Shown: piece after piece, positions 37,491-46,123 of the stretch
How positions within the stretch are numbered: position 1 is the first letter of the stretch
How the letters are laid out: the number at the start of each line of letters is the position of its first letter
Assembly (NCBI RefSeq): GCF_017104715.1
Contig: NZ_JAAGPI010000015.1
Coordinates: 62,001 to 126,000 of the forward strand
Direction of reading: 5' to 3'
Length of the DNA stretch: 64,000 nt
From: Burkholderia sp. Ac-20365
Lineage (GTDB): Bacteria > Pseudomonadota > Gammaproteobacteria > Burkholderiales > Burkholderiaceae
Notes under the pieces: generated by a model
Seen by the model: the letters and a program-made list of their open reading frames with translations, nothing else
Database searches by the model: none
What the model was told of the DNA's origin: nothing
Translations under genes and position numbers: made by a program

Positions 37491-39233
37491 TCAGTTTGCT
37501 GCTTCGCGATACCTGAAGAATCGCGAAGTCTGTCCAATGCCGGGATTGAAGCAGTTGCACGGATCGAGCTTCTCGTAGAACTCCGCGAGCGCGGGTTTTG
37601 CATGGTAAAGGTGGCCAACGTTGTGCTCGGCGGGGTACTCTGCGCCGCGCCGATCCAGCAAGGTCCACATCCGATGTTCGACGTCGAGACAGTCGTGCCC
37701 CTTCTTCACGATATAGTCCTGGTGAAAGACGTGACACAGAAAGTGGCCGTAATACAGTTTGATTCCGATCGTGTCTTCGATATCGGCGGGCAGCGTTTCG
37801 ACCCAGTCGCGATCGTTGCGGCGTAGCGCGATGTCGAGCGCGACGATGTCCTCCACTTCCTTCGCATGCACTGCGCGATAGCGAACGGCTGCACCTGCCG
37901 CCGCGAAGCGATGCAGAAAGGCCTTGTTGCCTTCATCGTCGGTACATTCGAAATAGCTTCCCGACGCCTTCGAGAAAAACCCTGAAAGATATTCACGGGT
38001 TTCGTCGGCGTTTTCCGCGGACACTTTCAGCATCAGATGATGCTCGTACCGATCGCGGAATGTTTTCATCCGCTGCGGCAGATGGCTCGGAAAGAGGCGG
38101 CTGGCGGCTTGCAAGACTCGGTCCGTGAAGTGAGACGGAAGAAAGCTGAACCGGTTGAACAACGCATCGAAGCGGCTCTTCAATGCAAACAATGCGGGAA
38201 TGCGTGAAGTGCCCAGGTAGTGAATCGCGAGAAAGCTGTCCTTGCCGTACTTCTCGGCAACGTCGAATGCGTCGCGATGCAGGTATTCGCCGGAGATCGG
38301 CACCTGCGTGAACGACTGCAACGCGTGACGGCGGATTTCGGTGAGTTCATCGGGCTCGTTAGTGCCGATATAGAACACCTTCGCGTTCTTCTCGACGGGA
38401 AATGTGTCGAGCCGCACCGCAAACACCATCAGCTTGCCGGCCGAACCGGACGCTTCGTGAAGGCGCTGCGGATCGGCATTGAAACGCGCGGGCGTGTCGG
38501 CGTCGATGTCACGCACGTGGTTCGCGTAGTGTTGATCCGAGGCAGCGCCCGCGTCGTGCCGGATGTTGGCGTCCGTGAACGCACGCCGTTCGAGACGCTC
38601 GAGCATATCGACGGGCGCGCTGCTGCCCAGTTCGACGCCCAGATGATTCACGAGATTCAGCTTGCCGGCTGCATCGACTTGCGCGAACACGGCCATTTCC
38701 GTGTAGGCCGGGCCGCGCCGCACCAGCGCGCCTCCCGAGTTGTTGCACACGCCGCCGAAAACGGATGCGCCGATGCAACTCGATCCGATCACAGAATGCG
38801 GTTCGCGGCCAAGCGGCTTCAAGGTTTGTTCCAGTTGATCGAGCGTTGCGCCCGGCAGGCAAATCACCTGCCGCCCTTCATCGATCACATGCACCTTCTT
38901 CATCCGCACAGTGCTGACGATCACGACGTCGCGGTCGTAGTCGTTGCCATCCGGCGTCGAACCACCCGTGAGGCCCGTATTCGACGCCTGCGTGATCACG
39001 ATCACGTTGGCGGCAATGCAGGCTTCGAGCACTTTCCACTGTTCGACCAGCGTGCCGGGCCGCACGACGGCCAGCGCATTGCCTTCGCCAAAGCGAAAAC
39101 CGGTGCGGTAACGACGCGTTCGGGCGGCGTCCGTCAGCACCTGCTGTTTGCCGACGATCTGGCGCAGACTCGCCAGCAAGGTCTGTGCGGATGGGGCGGT
39201 GGTGACGAGGCCTGGTGCGGAAACGGCTGTCAT
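37491..39233 (-). CDS. dld: D-lactate dehydrogenase, FAD-dependent, quinone-linked (Dld)
   Basis: A 580-residue protein with the FAD-binding PCMH fold in the N-terminal half (ITQASNTGLTGGSTPDG near 80; GSSCIGASVFGGVCNNSGG near 150). A Dld-type membrane-binding insertion and C-terminal cap follow. It matches respiratory D-lactate dehydrogenase, which oxidises D-lactate to pyruvate and feeds electrons to quinones at the inner membrane. GGAGA lies 6 nt before the ATG. A LysR gene starts divergently 138 bp away and is the likely regulator. The length is normal for the family. Confidence 0.9.
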   Translation of the reverse strand: MTAVSAPGLVTTAPSAQTLLASLRQIVGKQQVLTDAARTRRYRTGFRFGEGNALAVVRPGTLVEQWKVLEACIAANVIVITQASNTGLTGGSTPDGNDYDRDVVIVSTVRMKKVHVIDEGRQVICLPGATLDQLEQTLKPLGREPHSVIGSSCIGASVFGGVCNNSGGALVRRGPAYTEMAVFAQVDAAGKLNLVNHLGVELGSSAPVDMLERLERRAFTDANIRHDAGAASDQHYANHVRDIDADTPARFNADPQRLHEASGSAGKLMVFAVRLDTFPVEKNAKVFYIGTNEPDELTEIRRHALQSFTQVPISGEYLHRDAFDVAEKYGKDSFLAIHYLGTSRIPALFALKSRFDALFNRFSFLPSHFTDRVLQAASRLFPSHLPQRMKTFRDRYEHHLMLKVSAENADETREYLSGFFSKASGSYFECTDDEGNKAFLHRFAAAGAAVRYRAVHAKEVEDIVALDIALRRNDRDWVETLPADIEDTIGIKLYYGHFLCHVFHQDYIVKKGHDCLDVEHRMWTLLDRRGAEYPAEHNVGHLYHAKPALAEFYEKLDPCNCFNPGIGQTSRFFRYREAAN

Positions 39234-39371
39234 GGTGCTCTCCGGGCAATATCGGGTTTGACGCGTGTCATGGCGGGTGTGGCGCCGTTGTGCATCGAAT
39301 GGGTGGAAGCTTAGAGTCCGGTGTGCTATTAGTCCAATATCTCAAAGCCGCTAAATGAAGACGAAAAAGAT

Positions 39372-40271
39372 ATGGAACTGCGCCAGCTGCGTTACTTTCT
39401 TGCGGTTGCCGAACATCTGCATTTCACGGAAGCGGCGGCGCATCTCGGCATCGCACAGCCGCCGTTGAGCCAGCAGATCCTGAAGCTGGAGCGCGAGATC
39501 GGCACCGCGCTTTTTATCCGCCATCCGCGCCGGGTCGAGTTGACGGAAGCGGGGCGCCTGCTGCGTGAAAGCGCGCAGCGCATTATCGACGACGCGCAAC
39601 AGGCGCTCGTCGAAGCACAAAATGCGGGGCGCGGCGAGACCGGCCGGCTGTCGCTGGGGTTTGCCGGCTCGACGGTGTTTCATCCCGCCGTCGCGTCGAC
39701 GATGCAGCAGTTTCGCCACACGTATGAGCGCGTCGCGGTCAGTTGTGAGGAGAGCAATAGCGTCGCCTTGCTCGACAAGGTCGGCGGCCGTCAGATCGAC
39801 GCGGCGCTTGTGCGCATGCCGTTGCATTGCCGCGATCTCGTGGTCGAAATGCTCGTGGATGAAGACATGCTTGCCGTGTTGCCCGACGGCCATCGGTTGA
39901 GCCGGCGGCGGCGCGTCGATCTCGCGGATCTGGCCAGCGATCCGTTCATCATCTTTCCGCGTGCGATCGGCCCGAATCTTTACGATTCGATTATCGGCGC
40001 CTGTCATGCAGCCGGTTTTGCGCCTTCGATCAGCATGGAATCGCCGCAGATTTCATCGGCGGCCAATCTGGTTTCTGCAGGGTTCGGCGTTGCTGTCGTG
40101 CCGTCTTCGATGCGGCAGGTGCAGGTCGAAGGTGTGTCGTATCACGAGCTTCAGGGTAAGCCGCTGGCGACGGGCATCGCGCTGATACATCGGCAACGCG
40201 AGAAGTCACCCGCCGTGCTGAACTTTGTCAGGATCGTGCGACAGTATCGGGCGGCTGCGCGGCGTGGTTGA
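39372..40271 (+). CDS. LysR-family regulator divergent from dld
   Basis: A 299-residue LTTR of the CatR/BenM-like group. The HTH lies at residues 1-60 (MELRQLRYFLAVAEHLHFTE, LSQQILKLEREIG) and the effector domain at about 90-290, with the LSLGFAGSTVFHPAV opening. Aromatic-catabolism regulators share this opening, but related LTTRs also control organic-acid genes. The divergent arrangement with dld over a 138-bp intergenic region suggests autoregulation and control of dld, possibly in response to lactate or a related acid. That link is inferred from position. Confidence 0.87.
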   Translation: MELRQLRYFLAVAEHLHFTEAAAHLGIAQPPLSQQILKLEREIGTALFIRHPRRVELTEAGRLLRESAQRIIDDAQQALVEAQNAGRGETGRLSLGFAGSTVFHPAVASTMQQFRHTYERVAVSCEESNSVALLDKVGGRQIDAALVRMPLHCRDLVVEMLVDEDMLAVLPDGHRLSRRRRVDLADLASDPFIIFPRAIGPNLYDSIIGACHAAGFAPSISMESPQISSAANLVSAGFGVAVVPSSMRQVQVEGVSYHELQGKPLATGIALIHRQREKSPAVLNFVRIVRQYRAAARRG

Positions 40272-40425
40272 CCGCTTGCTGAGGCGCCCCACGAGCGGCA
40301 TCGGCTTGAAATTGCAATCCACCCATTCGATGCGGGAAAACGAGTCTACCAGGCTGCGCTTCGTGCACTAGTCTTCTGCATACGAAGCGGGTGCGGCACG
40401 TCATTCACAGGCGGGAGATCGCGCG

Positions 40426-40914
40426 ATGAACTGCAAGGCTCTCTTTACAAGTGTCCTGTTGCTGGGCGGATTGTGGTTCCTCGTGTCGCCTGCATTTCCC
40501 CAGTCATTTCCTCCGGCGTCGGAGACGACCAGGCAAACCGAAGCGCTGGTCGGCAAGGCTGCGGCGTTGATCGACGGTAAAGGCAAGGCTGCGTTCGCGG
40601 AGTTCAGGGTCAAAGGCAGCGAATGGCTGCACGGGGACACCTACGTCTTCGTCTACGACCTGAAGGCAAACGTCTTGTTGAATCCGGCGTTCCCAGCCCG
40701 CGAGGGGACTAACGTCAGCGGGCAGAAAGATTCGAACGGAAAGGCGTTTCACGACGCCATGATCGAGACGGCCAGAACGAAAGGGTCGGGCTGGGTCGAC
40801 TACATGTTCCTGAGACCAGGGCAGACCCAGCCGTCACACAAATGGACCTACGTGAAGGCAGTGACGATCGACGGCGTTCCGGGCCTCGTGGGTTCGGGCT
40901 TCTATTCTGATTAG
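40426..40914 (+). CDS. Stand-alone periplasmic single-Cache-domain protein
   Basis: A 162-residue protein with a signal peptide (hydrophobic residues about 7-22, cleavage near FPQS) and one Cache_2-like sensor domain. Typical motifs are VFVYDLKANVLLNPAFPAREGTN (only part quoted: YDLKANVLLNP), GKAFHDAMIE, GSGWVDYMF and KWTYVKAV. Cache domains normally form the periplasmic part of chemoreceptors or kinases; here no membrane anchor or signalling domain follows. It may bind a small ligand and present it to a receptor, or be a soluble decoy. It is convergent with the SDR at 40966. Confidence 0.75.
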   Translation: MNCKALFTSVLLLGGLWFLVSPAFPQSFPPASETTRQTEALVGKAAALIDGKGKAAFAEFRVKGSEWLHGDTYVFVYDLKANVLLNPAFPAREGTNVSGQKDSNGKAFHDAMIETARTKGSGWVDYMFLRPGQTQPSHKWTYVKAVTIDGVPGLVGSGFYSD

Positions 40915-40918
40915 CGCG

Positions 40919-40959
40919 AGGCTCGCGGCAACCACTCCTGAGCGGCAGCCTGCGAGCCT
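40919..40959. terminator. Weak hairpin between convergent Cache and SDR genes
   Basis: AGGCTCGC (40919-40926) pairs with GCGAGCCT (40952-40959) across 25 nt, 4 bp after the Cache gene stop. No U-tract follows, so it is only a possible 3'-end structure. Confidence 0.25.
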
Positions 40960-40965
40960 GCTAGT

Positions 40966-41712
40966 TCAGAGCTTCGATCCTCCGTCGACGCGCAATGTGT
41001 CGCCCGTCACCCAGCGCGCGTCGTCCGAAGCGAGGAACACGGCGGCGCCCGCGATATCGTCGGGCTGCGCAACGCGCTTGAGCGCCTGCATGCCCAGCGT
41101 GAAATCGCGGCCGGCATCCGTCTTCGCGAAGTTCGACATATCCGTTTCGACGACGCCCGGCGCGATCGCATTGACGCGAATGCCGCGTTCGCCGAGCGCG
41201 GATGCGAAGTGGCGCACGAGCGTATCGACCGCGCCTTTGGTGGCCGCATATGCGGACAGATTGTTGACGGACGCGCGCGCCGCGAGCGACGACAGCAGCA
41301 CGACACTGCTTCCGTCGCCGAGCACGGGCAACAGTTGCTGCACGAGGAAGAACGGTGCGCGCACGTTGACGGCGAACAGATTGTCGAAGTCCTCGACGGT
41401 GGTTTCTTCGATCGGCGCGGCCTTCGAAATGCCCGCGTTGGCCACGAGCACATCGAGACGCTCGCCTATCAGCGACCGCACGCGCTTCGCCAGTTCGTGC
41501 GGACCGTTTGCATTGCGCAGATCGGCGGCGACCTTGTCGGCCTGTCCGCCTGCCGCACGAATCGTCTCGACGACGTCGTCGGCGGCCTGTTCCGCGCTGC
41601 TGTAGTGGACCAGCACGCGCGCACCTGCGCGTGCCATCGCGATGGCCATGGCACGGCCGATGCCGCGGGATGCGCCCGTCACGAGGGCGGTCTTGCCTGT
41701 CAGGTTAGTCAT
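40966..41712 (-). CDS. Short-chain dehydrogenase/reductase, paralogue of the 45.2 kb SDR
   Basis: A 248-residue classical SDR: cofactor loop TGASRGIG (13-20), a NANAG-type motif read here as VANAG near 93, catalytic SSLAARASV near 142, YAATKGA near 156 and C-terminal VTGDTLRVDGGSKL. It is strikingly similar along its whole length to the SDR at 45172-45918, indicating duplication. It lies 36 bp after the alpha/beta hydrolase on the same strand and is probably co-transcribed with it from the conserved promoter at 42742-42810. The substrate is unknown. Confidence 0.88.
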   Translation of the reverse strand: MTNLTGKTALVTGASRGIGRAMAIAMARAGARVLVHYSSAEQAADDVVETIRAAGGQADKVAADLRNANGPHELAKRVRSLIGERLDVLVANAGISKAAPIEETTVEDFDNLFAVNVRAPFFLVQQLLPVLGDGSSVVLLSSLAARASVNNLSAYAATKGAVDTLVRHFASALGERGIRVNAIAPGVVETDMSNFAKTDAGRDFTLGMQALKRVAQPDDIAGAAVFLASDDARWVTGDTLRVDGGSKL

Positions 41713-41748
41713 GATGTGATTCCGCTGGATATCGGTTGAAAGCGTGCT

Positions 41749-42615
41749 TTACGCGAGCGAAGCGTCGGCTTCGGAGAGAAACTGGTGGACGTGCGCGACG
41801 AAGCGCTGCGGGTACTGGTACAGCGAACCGTGGTTGGCGTCCGGATAGATGACCAGTTGCGCGTTCGGAATGTGCTGCTGCAGGATCCACGAGTTGATCG
41901 AGTAGATGATCACGTCGTTGTCGCCGTTGACGACGAGCGTCGGCTGCTTCAGCGTGTCGAGGTAGTCGTACGGGTTTGCGCGCGGCGCGCCCCATTTCGC
42001 GAGTGCGGCGAGCTGTGCGGGCGCCACCTTGTCGTTGGCTTCCGGGTCGCGGTTTTCGGTGCGCAGACGAAAGCGTTCGACGAAACCGCGTCCGGCTGCC
42101 TGGCTCGCTTCGGACGGCGCGAAGTGCACGCGCAGCCACAGGTCATCGGGGTGCGCATACGATGCACCGAAGATTTCCTGCGCTTCCGGCGTGAGTGTCT
42201 CCATGCCTTCGCCGCTGCGCGGACCCGTACCTACGAGGATCACCTTGCGCACCAGCTGCGGCTTCGCGATGGCGAGTTGCTGCGCGATCAGGCCGCCCAT
42301 TGAAAAGCCGAGCACGTCGACCTGTGCCAGTCCGAGCGCTTCGATGAATGCCGCGGCATTGGCTGCCATTTCTTCGATCGACTCCGGCACGGCGCCCGAA
42401 CTGCTGGAAATGCCGGCGTTGTTGAACAGGATCACTTCGCGGTTTTGCGCGAGGCCGTCGGTGACGGCGGGATCCCAGTGGTCCATCGTGCCCGTGAAGT
42501 GAATGTTCATCACGAGCGGCACGCCGTTCGCATTGCCGAAGCGGCGATACGCGAAACGGATGCCGTTGGCTTCGACGAACTGGGTCGGGGCGGTCTGGTG
42601 AGTGTGGCGGGTCAT
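41749..42615 (-). CDS. Alpha/beta hydrolase
   Basis: A 288-residue alpha/beta hydrolase with the nucleophile elbow GFSMGG near residue 100, the acid in NGDNDVI near 235 and the catalytic His in DANHGSLYQ near 262. The opening VEANGIRFAYRRFG and NIHFTGTMDHWDP region resembles non-heme chloroperoxidase/esterase-like members, so an esterase, lactonase or C-C hydrolase is possible. AAGGAC 8 nt before the ATG at 42615 supports this start over a long upstream extension. It heads a hydrolase-SDR unit behind copy 2 of the conserved promoter. Confidence 0.85.
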   Translation of the reverse strand: MTRHTHQTAPTQFVEANGIRFAYRRFGNANGVPLVMNIHFTGTMDHWDPAVTDGLAQNREVILFNNAGISSSSGAVPESIEEMAANAAAFIEALGLAQVDVLGFSMGGLIAQQLAIAKPQLVRKVILVGTGPRSGEGMETLTPEAQEIFGASYAHPDDLWLRVHFAPSEASQAAGRGFVERFRLRTENRDPEANDKVAPAQLAALAKWGAPRANPYDYLDTLKQPTLVVNGDNDVIIYSINSWILQQHIPNAQLVIYPDANHGSLYQYPQRFVAHVHQFLSEADASLA

Positions 42616-42741
42616 GGCAATGTCCTTTGTCGATACGTGGCGGTCGAGCGCGGCGAGATATAGCTGAAACGTATGGGGCGAGCCTGAGTGACTTTGCTGG
42701 TCGGGGTCGTCTGCATTTCGTATCGCGCCGTCTTGTGGAGT

Positions 42742-42810
42742 AATGTAGACGCCACGCCGATTGAGGAAAAAGACTTTGTAGGCTGTGAGGCATGCTTGAA
42801 AAGCATGGGA
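42742..42810 (-). promoter_or_regulatory. Conserved promoter/operator element, copy 2 (upstream of hydrolase-SDR)
   Basis: Minus-strand order: inverted repeat CATGCTT-3 nt-AAGCATG (42807-42791), AGCCTACAAAGTCTTTTTC, 19 nt, then -10-like TACATT (42747-42742), about 130 bp before the hydrolase start. The rest of the 450-bp gap 42616-43065 holds no visible gene. Confidence 0.72.
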
Positions 42811-43065
42811 TGGGCAGTTCGACGACTGTTCAGGTCCATGTTCGAACGTCGCGTCGGTCGCTCGATCGCGCACGTGTCATCGCGCCGGACGGTGCGTTAG
42901 TCCGGCCTCTCGTGTCGTCGTCGATGGGGAATCGTGGCGTCGCAAGGAATGAACCCTGCATGGATTAACCGTTCAGGGACGGTTCACCCTCGTGGCACAT
43001 TCGCGTGAGCGGTGGAAAGGGTCAGGCGTTCGCGCGCTCTTCTTCTGCGTCACGTGTCAAACAGA

Positions 43066-43410
43066 TCATTGAGGCTTGACGTGCAGATCGTTGCTCACGG
43101 ATTGCACCCCCGCCACAGCGCGGGTCATGGCCAGGGCTTTCTGAATTTGTGCCTCTGAATCCACGTAACCCGAGAGCTGCACGACGCCCCGATAGGTCGC
43201 GATGCTCACCGGCAGCGGCCTTAGCTCCGGGTCCGCTACGAGCGCCTGCTTCACCCTGGCGGCAAGTTCGGCATCGCCAGTGGAGATATTCCCCGGCGTT
43301 GACACGGCCTGGGTCTGCGTCGACTTGCAGCCGTTGATGAACATGAACGCGGGGAACACGAATGCCGCGACGATCAGCAAACGGCCTCTGATGTATGGCG
43401 TGTCTCGCAT
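43066..43410 (-). CDS. BON-domain lipoprotein
   Basis: A 114-residue protein with a lipoprotein signal (lipobox INGC, Cys28) and one BON domain at about 45-114 (ELAARVKQALVADPELRPL, VVQLSGYVDSEAQ, VAGVQSVSNDLHV). BON proteins sit in the periplasm or outer membrane and help envelope stability under stress (OsmY-like). The start may be the ATG at 43410 or a GTG at 43422; AGGA spacing favours the ATG slightly. It lies 144 bp beyond the DUF427 gene on the same strand and is probably separate. Confidence 0.8.
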   Translation of the reverse strand: MRDTPYIRGRLLIVAAFVFPAFMFINGCKSTQTQAVSTPGNISTGDAELAARVKQALVADPELRPLPVSIATYRGVVQLSGYVDSEAQIQKALAMTRAVAGVQSVSNDLHVKPQ

Positions 43411-43554
43411 ATCGGTTGTCACATCCTGATTCGTGAATGGCCAGCGTCATTCAGTTGACTCAGGATGTATCCATGTGGGCCCTCCCGAGGTCCACCATGA
43501 TATCGCAGGGGCATGGAATGGCGATTGAGCCGTCCGTCCGCTCGTACCGATTCC

Positions 43555-43953
43555 TTATCCGAGTTCTTCGATCGAATCGACACGGTCCGGGTAAAACGCG
43601 AGATGCTCGCGAATCGGTTCGACAGCGGCATACGTCGACTCGTACGTCCAGATGGCATTGACGCTGCGCTCGCCGCCCGACGGGATCGAGAAGTATGCGG
43701 CGTCGCCTTTGTATGGGCAGTACGTCGAATGCTGGGTGCGTTCGAGTTGTGCCATATCGACATCTTTTCTCGGGATATAAAACACGGGCGGATAGTGCGC
43801 TTCACGCAACGTCAGCGCTTCGCGCGTGTCCGCGATGACGCGCCCCGCGACCGTGACGACGACGCGCGACGGATTGCGCTCGATCGTAATCGGATGATCG
43901 GGGCCGGGAATCTTCACGGTCTTCGTCGGGGTTGGTGTGTTGCTGGTCGACAT
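43555..43953 (-). CDS. DUF427 domain protein
   Basis: A 132-residue protein with one DUF427 domain (about 20-125): TREALTLREAHYPPVFYIP, TYCPYKGDAAYFS and AIWTYESTYAAVEPI are the conserved blocks. The family is small, cytoplasmic and of unknown function, often beside redox enzymes. It lies 16 bp after the Old Yellow Enzyme gene, so it appears to be the third gene of an SDR-OYE-DUF427 operon. The ATG at 43953 gives the family-typical length. Confidence 0.82.
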   Translation of the reverse strand: MSTSNTPTPTKTVKIPGPDHPITIERNPSRVVVTVAGRVIADTREALTLREAHYPPVFYIPRKDVDMAQLERTQHSTYCPYKGDAAYFSIPSGGERSVNAIWTYESTYAAVEPIREHLAFYPDRVDSIEELG

Positions 43954-43969
43954 GTCGGTGCTCCTTGAA

Positions 43970-45115
43970 TCAGATGGCTTGATCGCTCGACGCTTCAGCG
44001 GCAACGTCATCGCGCGCTTCGTCGTAAGCGGGGAAGTCGATGTATGCGCGTTCGTCGCCGCCCCAGAAGGCGTCGCGCTGATACGGCGTCAGCGGCAGGT
44101 CATGACGAAGCCGCTCGGGCAGATCGGGATTCGACGAGAACCAGCGGCCGAATGCGACGAGATCGGCGTCGCCGCGTTGCAGGATCTGTTCTGCGCCCGC
44201 ACGGTCGAAACCGCCCGCGGCGATGATCGGGCCGTTGAAAATCTTGCGCAAAAACGAAGACGCGACAGGCGGCTGACCTTCGACAAGCGTTTCCGTGCCC
44301 ATCACGCGCGGCTCGATTACGTGCAGATAGGCAAGGTCGTAGGCATTCAGGCGCTCGGCCAGGTAACCGAAAGTCGCTTCGGGGTTGCTGTCGGAAATCG
44401 CGCCCCAGCGGCCGCTTGGCGACACGCGCACGCCGACGCGATCGGCACCCCATACGGAAGCGAACGCCTCGACCAGTTCGAGCGAAAAGCGCGCGCGTTT
44501 TTCGATCGTGCCGCCATAGGCGTCGGTGCGCCTGTTGGTGCCGTCCTGCAGGAACGTGTCGGCGAGATAGCCGTTCGCGTTGTGCAACTCGACACCATCG
44601 AAGCCCGCTGCTTTCGCCCGCTTGGCCGCGAGCCGGAACGATTCGACGATAGTGGGGATTTCGTCAGTCTCCAGTGCGCGATGCGGCGAATTCGGCACCC
44701 AGCCGTTCTGCGTGAACACGACGGTTTCGTACGGCACGACGGATGGCGCGATAGGCGCATTGCCCCAGCTCAGATCGACGTGCGACTGGCGGCCGTCGTG
44801 CGCAATTTGCATGAAAATTCGCGCGCCTTGCGCATGCACGGCGTCGGTGATCTTTTTCCAGGCTTCGGTGTGCGCGTCGGTATAGATGCCCGGCGCGCCG
44901 AGATAGCCGCGGCTGTCGTACGAAGGATGCGCGCTTTCCGTAATCAGCAGGCCGCCTTGCGACGCGCGCTGCCGGTAGTATTCGACCATCATGGCGCTCG
45001 GGCTGTCGTCGGCGTCGGAGCGCAGGCGCGTCATGGGTGCATGGACGATTCGATGCGAAAGGTTCAGCGGACCGATATTGGTCGGGGAGAACAACTTCAA
45101 ATTCTTGTCAGTCAT
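43970..45115 (-). CDS. Old Yellow Enzyme family flavin oxidoreductase (NemA-like), copy 1
   Basis: A 381-residue FMN TIM-barrel ene-reductase. Visible motifs are NRIVHAPMTRLRS-type N-terminus (read HRIVHAPMTRLR), QIAHDGRQSH near 100, HNANGYL near 185, RTDAYGG near 205, and the FMN-phosphate loop AAGGF near 300 with VAFGRWFSSNPDL. It reduces activated C=C bonds of enals, maleimides or nitro compounds with NAD(P)H. It follows the SDR by 57 bp and precedes DUF427 by 16 bp. A paralogue lies at 48153. Confidence 0.9.
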   Translation of the reverse strand: MTDKNLKLFSPTNIGPLNLSHRIVHAPMTRLRSDADDSPSAMMVEYYRQRASQGGLLITESAHPSYDSRGYLGAPGIYTDAHTEAWKKITDAVHAQGARIFMQIAHDGRQSHVDLSWGNAPIAPSVVPYETVVFTQNGWVPNSPHRALETDEIPTIVESFRLAAKRAKAAGFDGVELHNANGYLADTFLQDGTNRRTDAYGGTIEKRARFSLELVEAFASVWGADRVGVRVSPSGRWGAISDSNPEATFGYLAERLNAYDLAYLHVIEPRVMGTETLVEGQPPVASSFLRKIFNGPIIAAGGFDRAGAEQILQRGDADLVAFGRWFSSNPDLPERLRHDLPLTPYQRDAFWGGDERAYIDFPAYDEARDDVAAEASSDQAI

Positions 45116-45171
45116 TTTGGATGCCTTATTAATAGTTATAGCCAGGATACGTTGCGCTTTTCCTGCAATGT

Positions 45172-45918
45172 CTAGAGTTTCGATCCGCCGTCCACGCGCA
45201 GCGTGTCGCCTGTTATCCAGCCTGCCTTCGCGGATGCCAGAAACGTCACGGCATGTGCGATGTCGTCGGGCTGCGCGACGCGCTTCAACGCTTGCAGACT
45301 CAACGTGTAAGCAGCGCCTTCTTCGGTGCTTGCAAAGCTCGACATGTCGGTGGCGACCACGCCCGGTGCGATCGCATTCACCCGCACGCCGCGCGCGCCT
45401 AGCGTCAGCGCCAGATGCCGCACGAGCGTATCGATCGCGCCCTTGGTCGCGGCATACGCGGCCAGTTCGCCAACGGACGCACGCGCAGCCAGTGACGACA
45501 GCAGCACGACACTGCTGCCCTTGCACAGCATCGGCAGGAGTTGCTGGACGAGGAAGAATGGCGCGCGCACGTTGACGGCAACGAGATCGTCGAAGTCGGC
45601 GAGTGTCGTCTCTTCGATGCTCGCGGCCTTTGCGATGCCTGCGTTCGCGACGAGCACGTCCAGCCTTCCGCCGACAATCGCGCGCACGCGCTCGGCGAGC
45701 AGATGCGGACCGCGGGCGGCGCGCAGATCGGCGGCGATCTTTTGTGCGCGCCCGCCGCTCGCGATGATTGCGGCGACGGTCGAATCGGCGGCCGCGTCAT
45801 TGCTGCTGTAGTGCACGAGCACCTGTGCGCCGGCGCGTCCGAGCGCGAGCGCGGTGGCGCGGCCGATGCCGCGCGATGCGCCCGTGACAAGCGCTGTTTT
45901 TCCAGCAAGATCGTTCAT
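45172..45918 (-). CDS. Short-chain dehydrogenase/reductase, first gene of SDR-OYE-DUF427 operon
   Basis: A 248-residue classical SDR (TGASRGIG cofactor loop, VANAG, SSLAARASV, YAATKGA, TGDTLRVDGGSKL). It is nearly colinear with the SDR at 40966-41712, including identical motif blocks APFFLVQQLLP and QALKRVAQPDDIA. GGAG lies 7 nt before the ATG. It is divergent from a LysR gene; the shared 205-bp intergenic region carries copy 3 of the conserved promoter. Pairing with an ene-reductase suggests stepwise reduction of unsaturated carbonyls, which is an inference. Confidence 0.88.
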   Translation of the reverse strand: MNDLAGKTALVTGASRGIGRATALALGRAGAQVLVHYSSNDAAADSTVAAIIASGGRAQKIAADLRAARGPHLLAERVRAIVGGRLDVLVANAGIAKAASIEETTLADFDDLVAVNVRAPFFLVQQLLPMLCKGSSVVLLSSLAARASVGELAAYAATKGAIDTLVRHLALTLGARGVRVNAIAPGVVATDMSSFASTEEGAAYTLSLQALKRVAQPDDIAHAVTFLASAKAGWITGDTLRVDGGSKL

Positions 45919-46028
45919 GGCGTAGCTCCGTTCTGACGAATCGGTGAGACTGTTGGCGATAACATGCAGGCATGGCTGTCGAACTGTCGCGCCGGCTTCC
46001 TGTTTGCGCGATGTGCGTGCTGGAAGCT

Positions 46029-46098
46029 AATCTAGCGTTCGCTTGCACAAAGGAAAAAGACTTTGTAGGCTTGCGGGCATGCTCAATAGGCATGCCTC
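46029..46098 (-). promoter_or_regulatory. Conserved promoter/operator element, copy 3 (SDR-OYE / LysR divergent promoter)
   Basis: Minus-strand order: GGCATGCC/GAGCATGCC pair (46096-46078), AGCCTACAAAGTCTTTTTC, 19 nt, then -10-like TAGATT (46034-46029), 110 bp before the SDR start. The inverted-repeat part lies 25-70 bp before the LysR start, where an autoregulating LysR protein would bind. Confidence 0.75.
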
Positions 46099-46123
46099 GC
46101 ATGAGCGTGAATCAGGGGAAAGC

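Noticed and set aside
34026..46098. The three GCATGC-containing elements as REP-type or transposable repeats
   Set aside because: All three have the same orientation relative to the downstream gene, similar distance to it and a fixed -10-like spacing, which points to promoters rather than mobile repeats.
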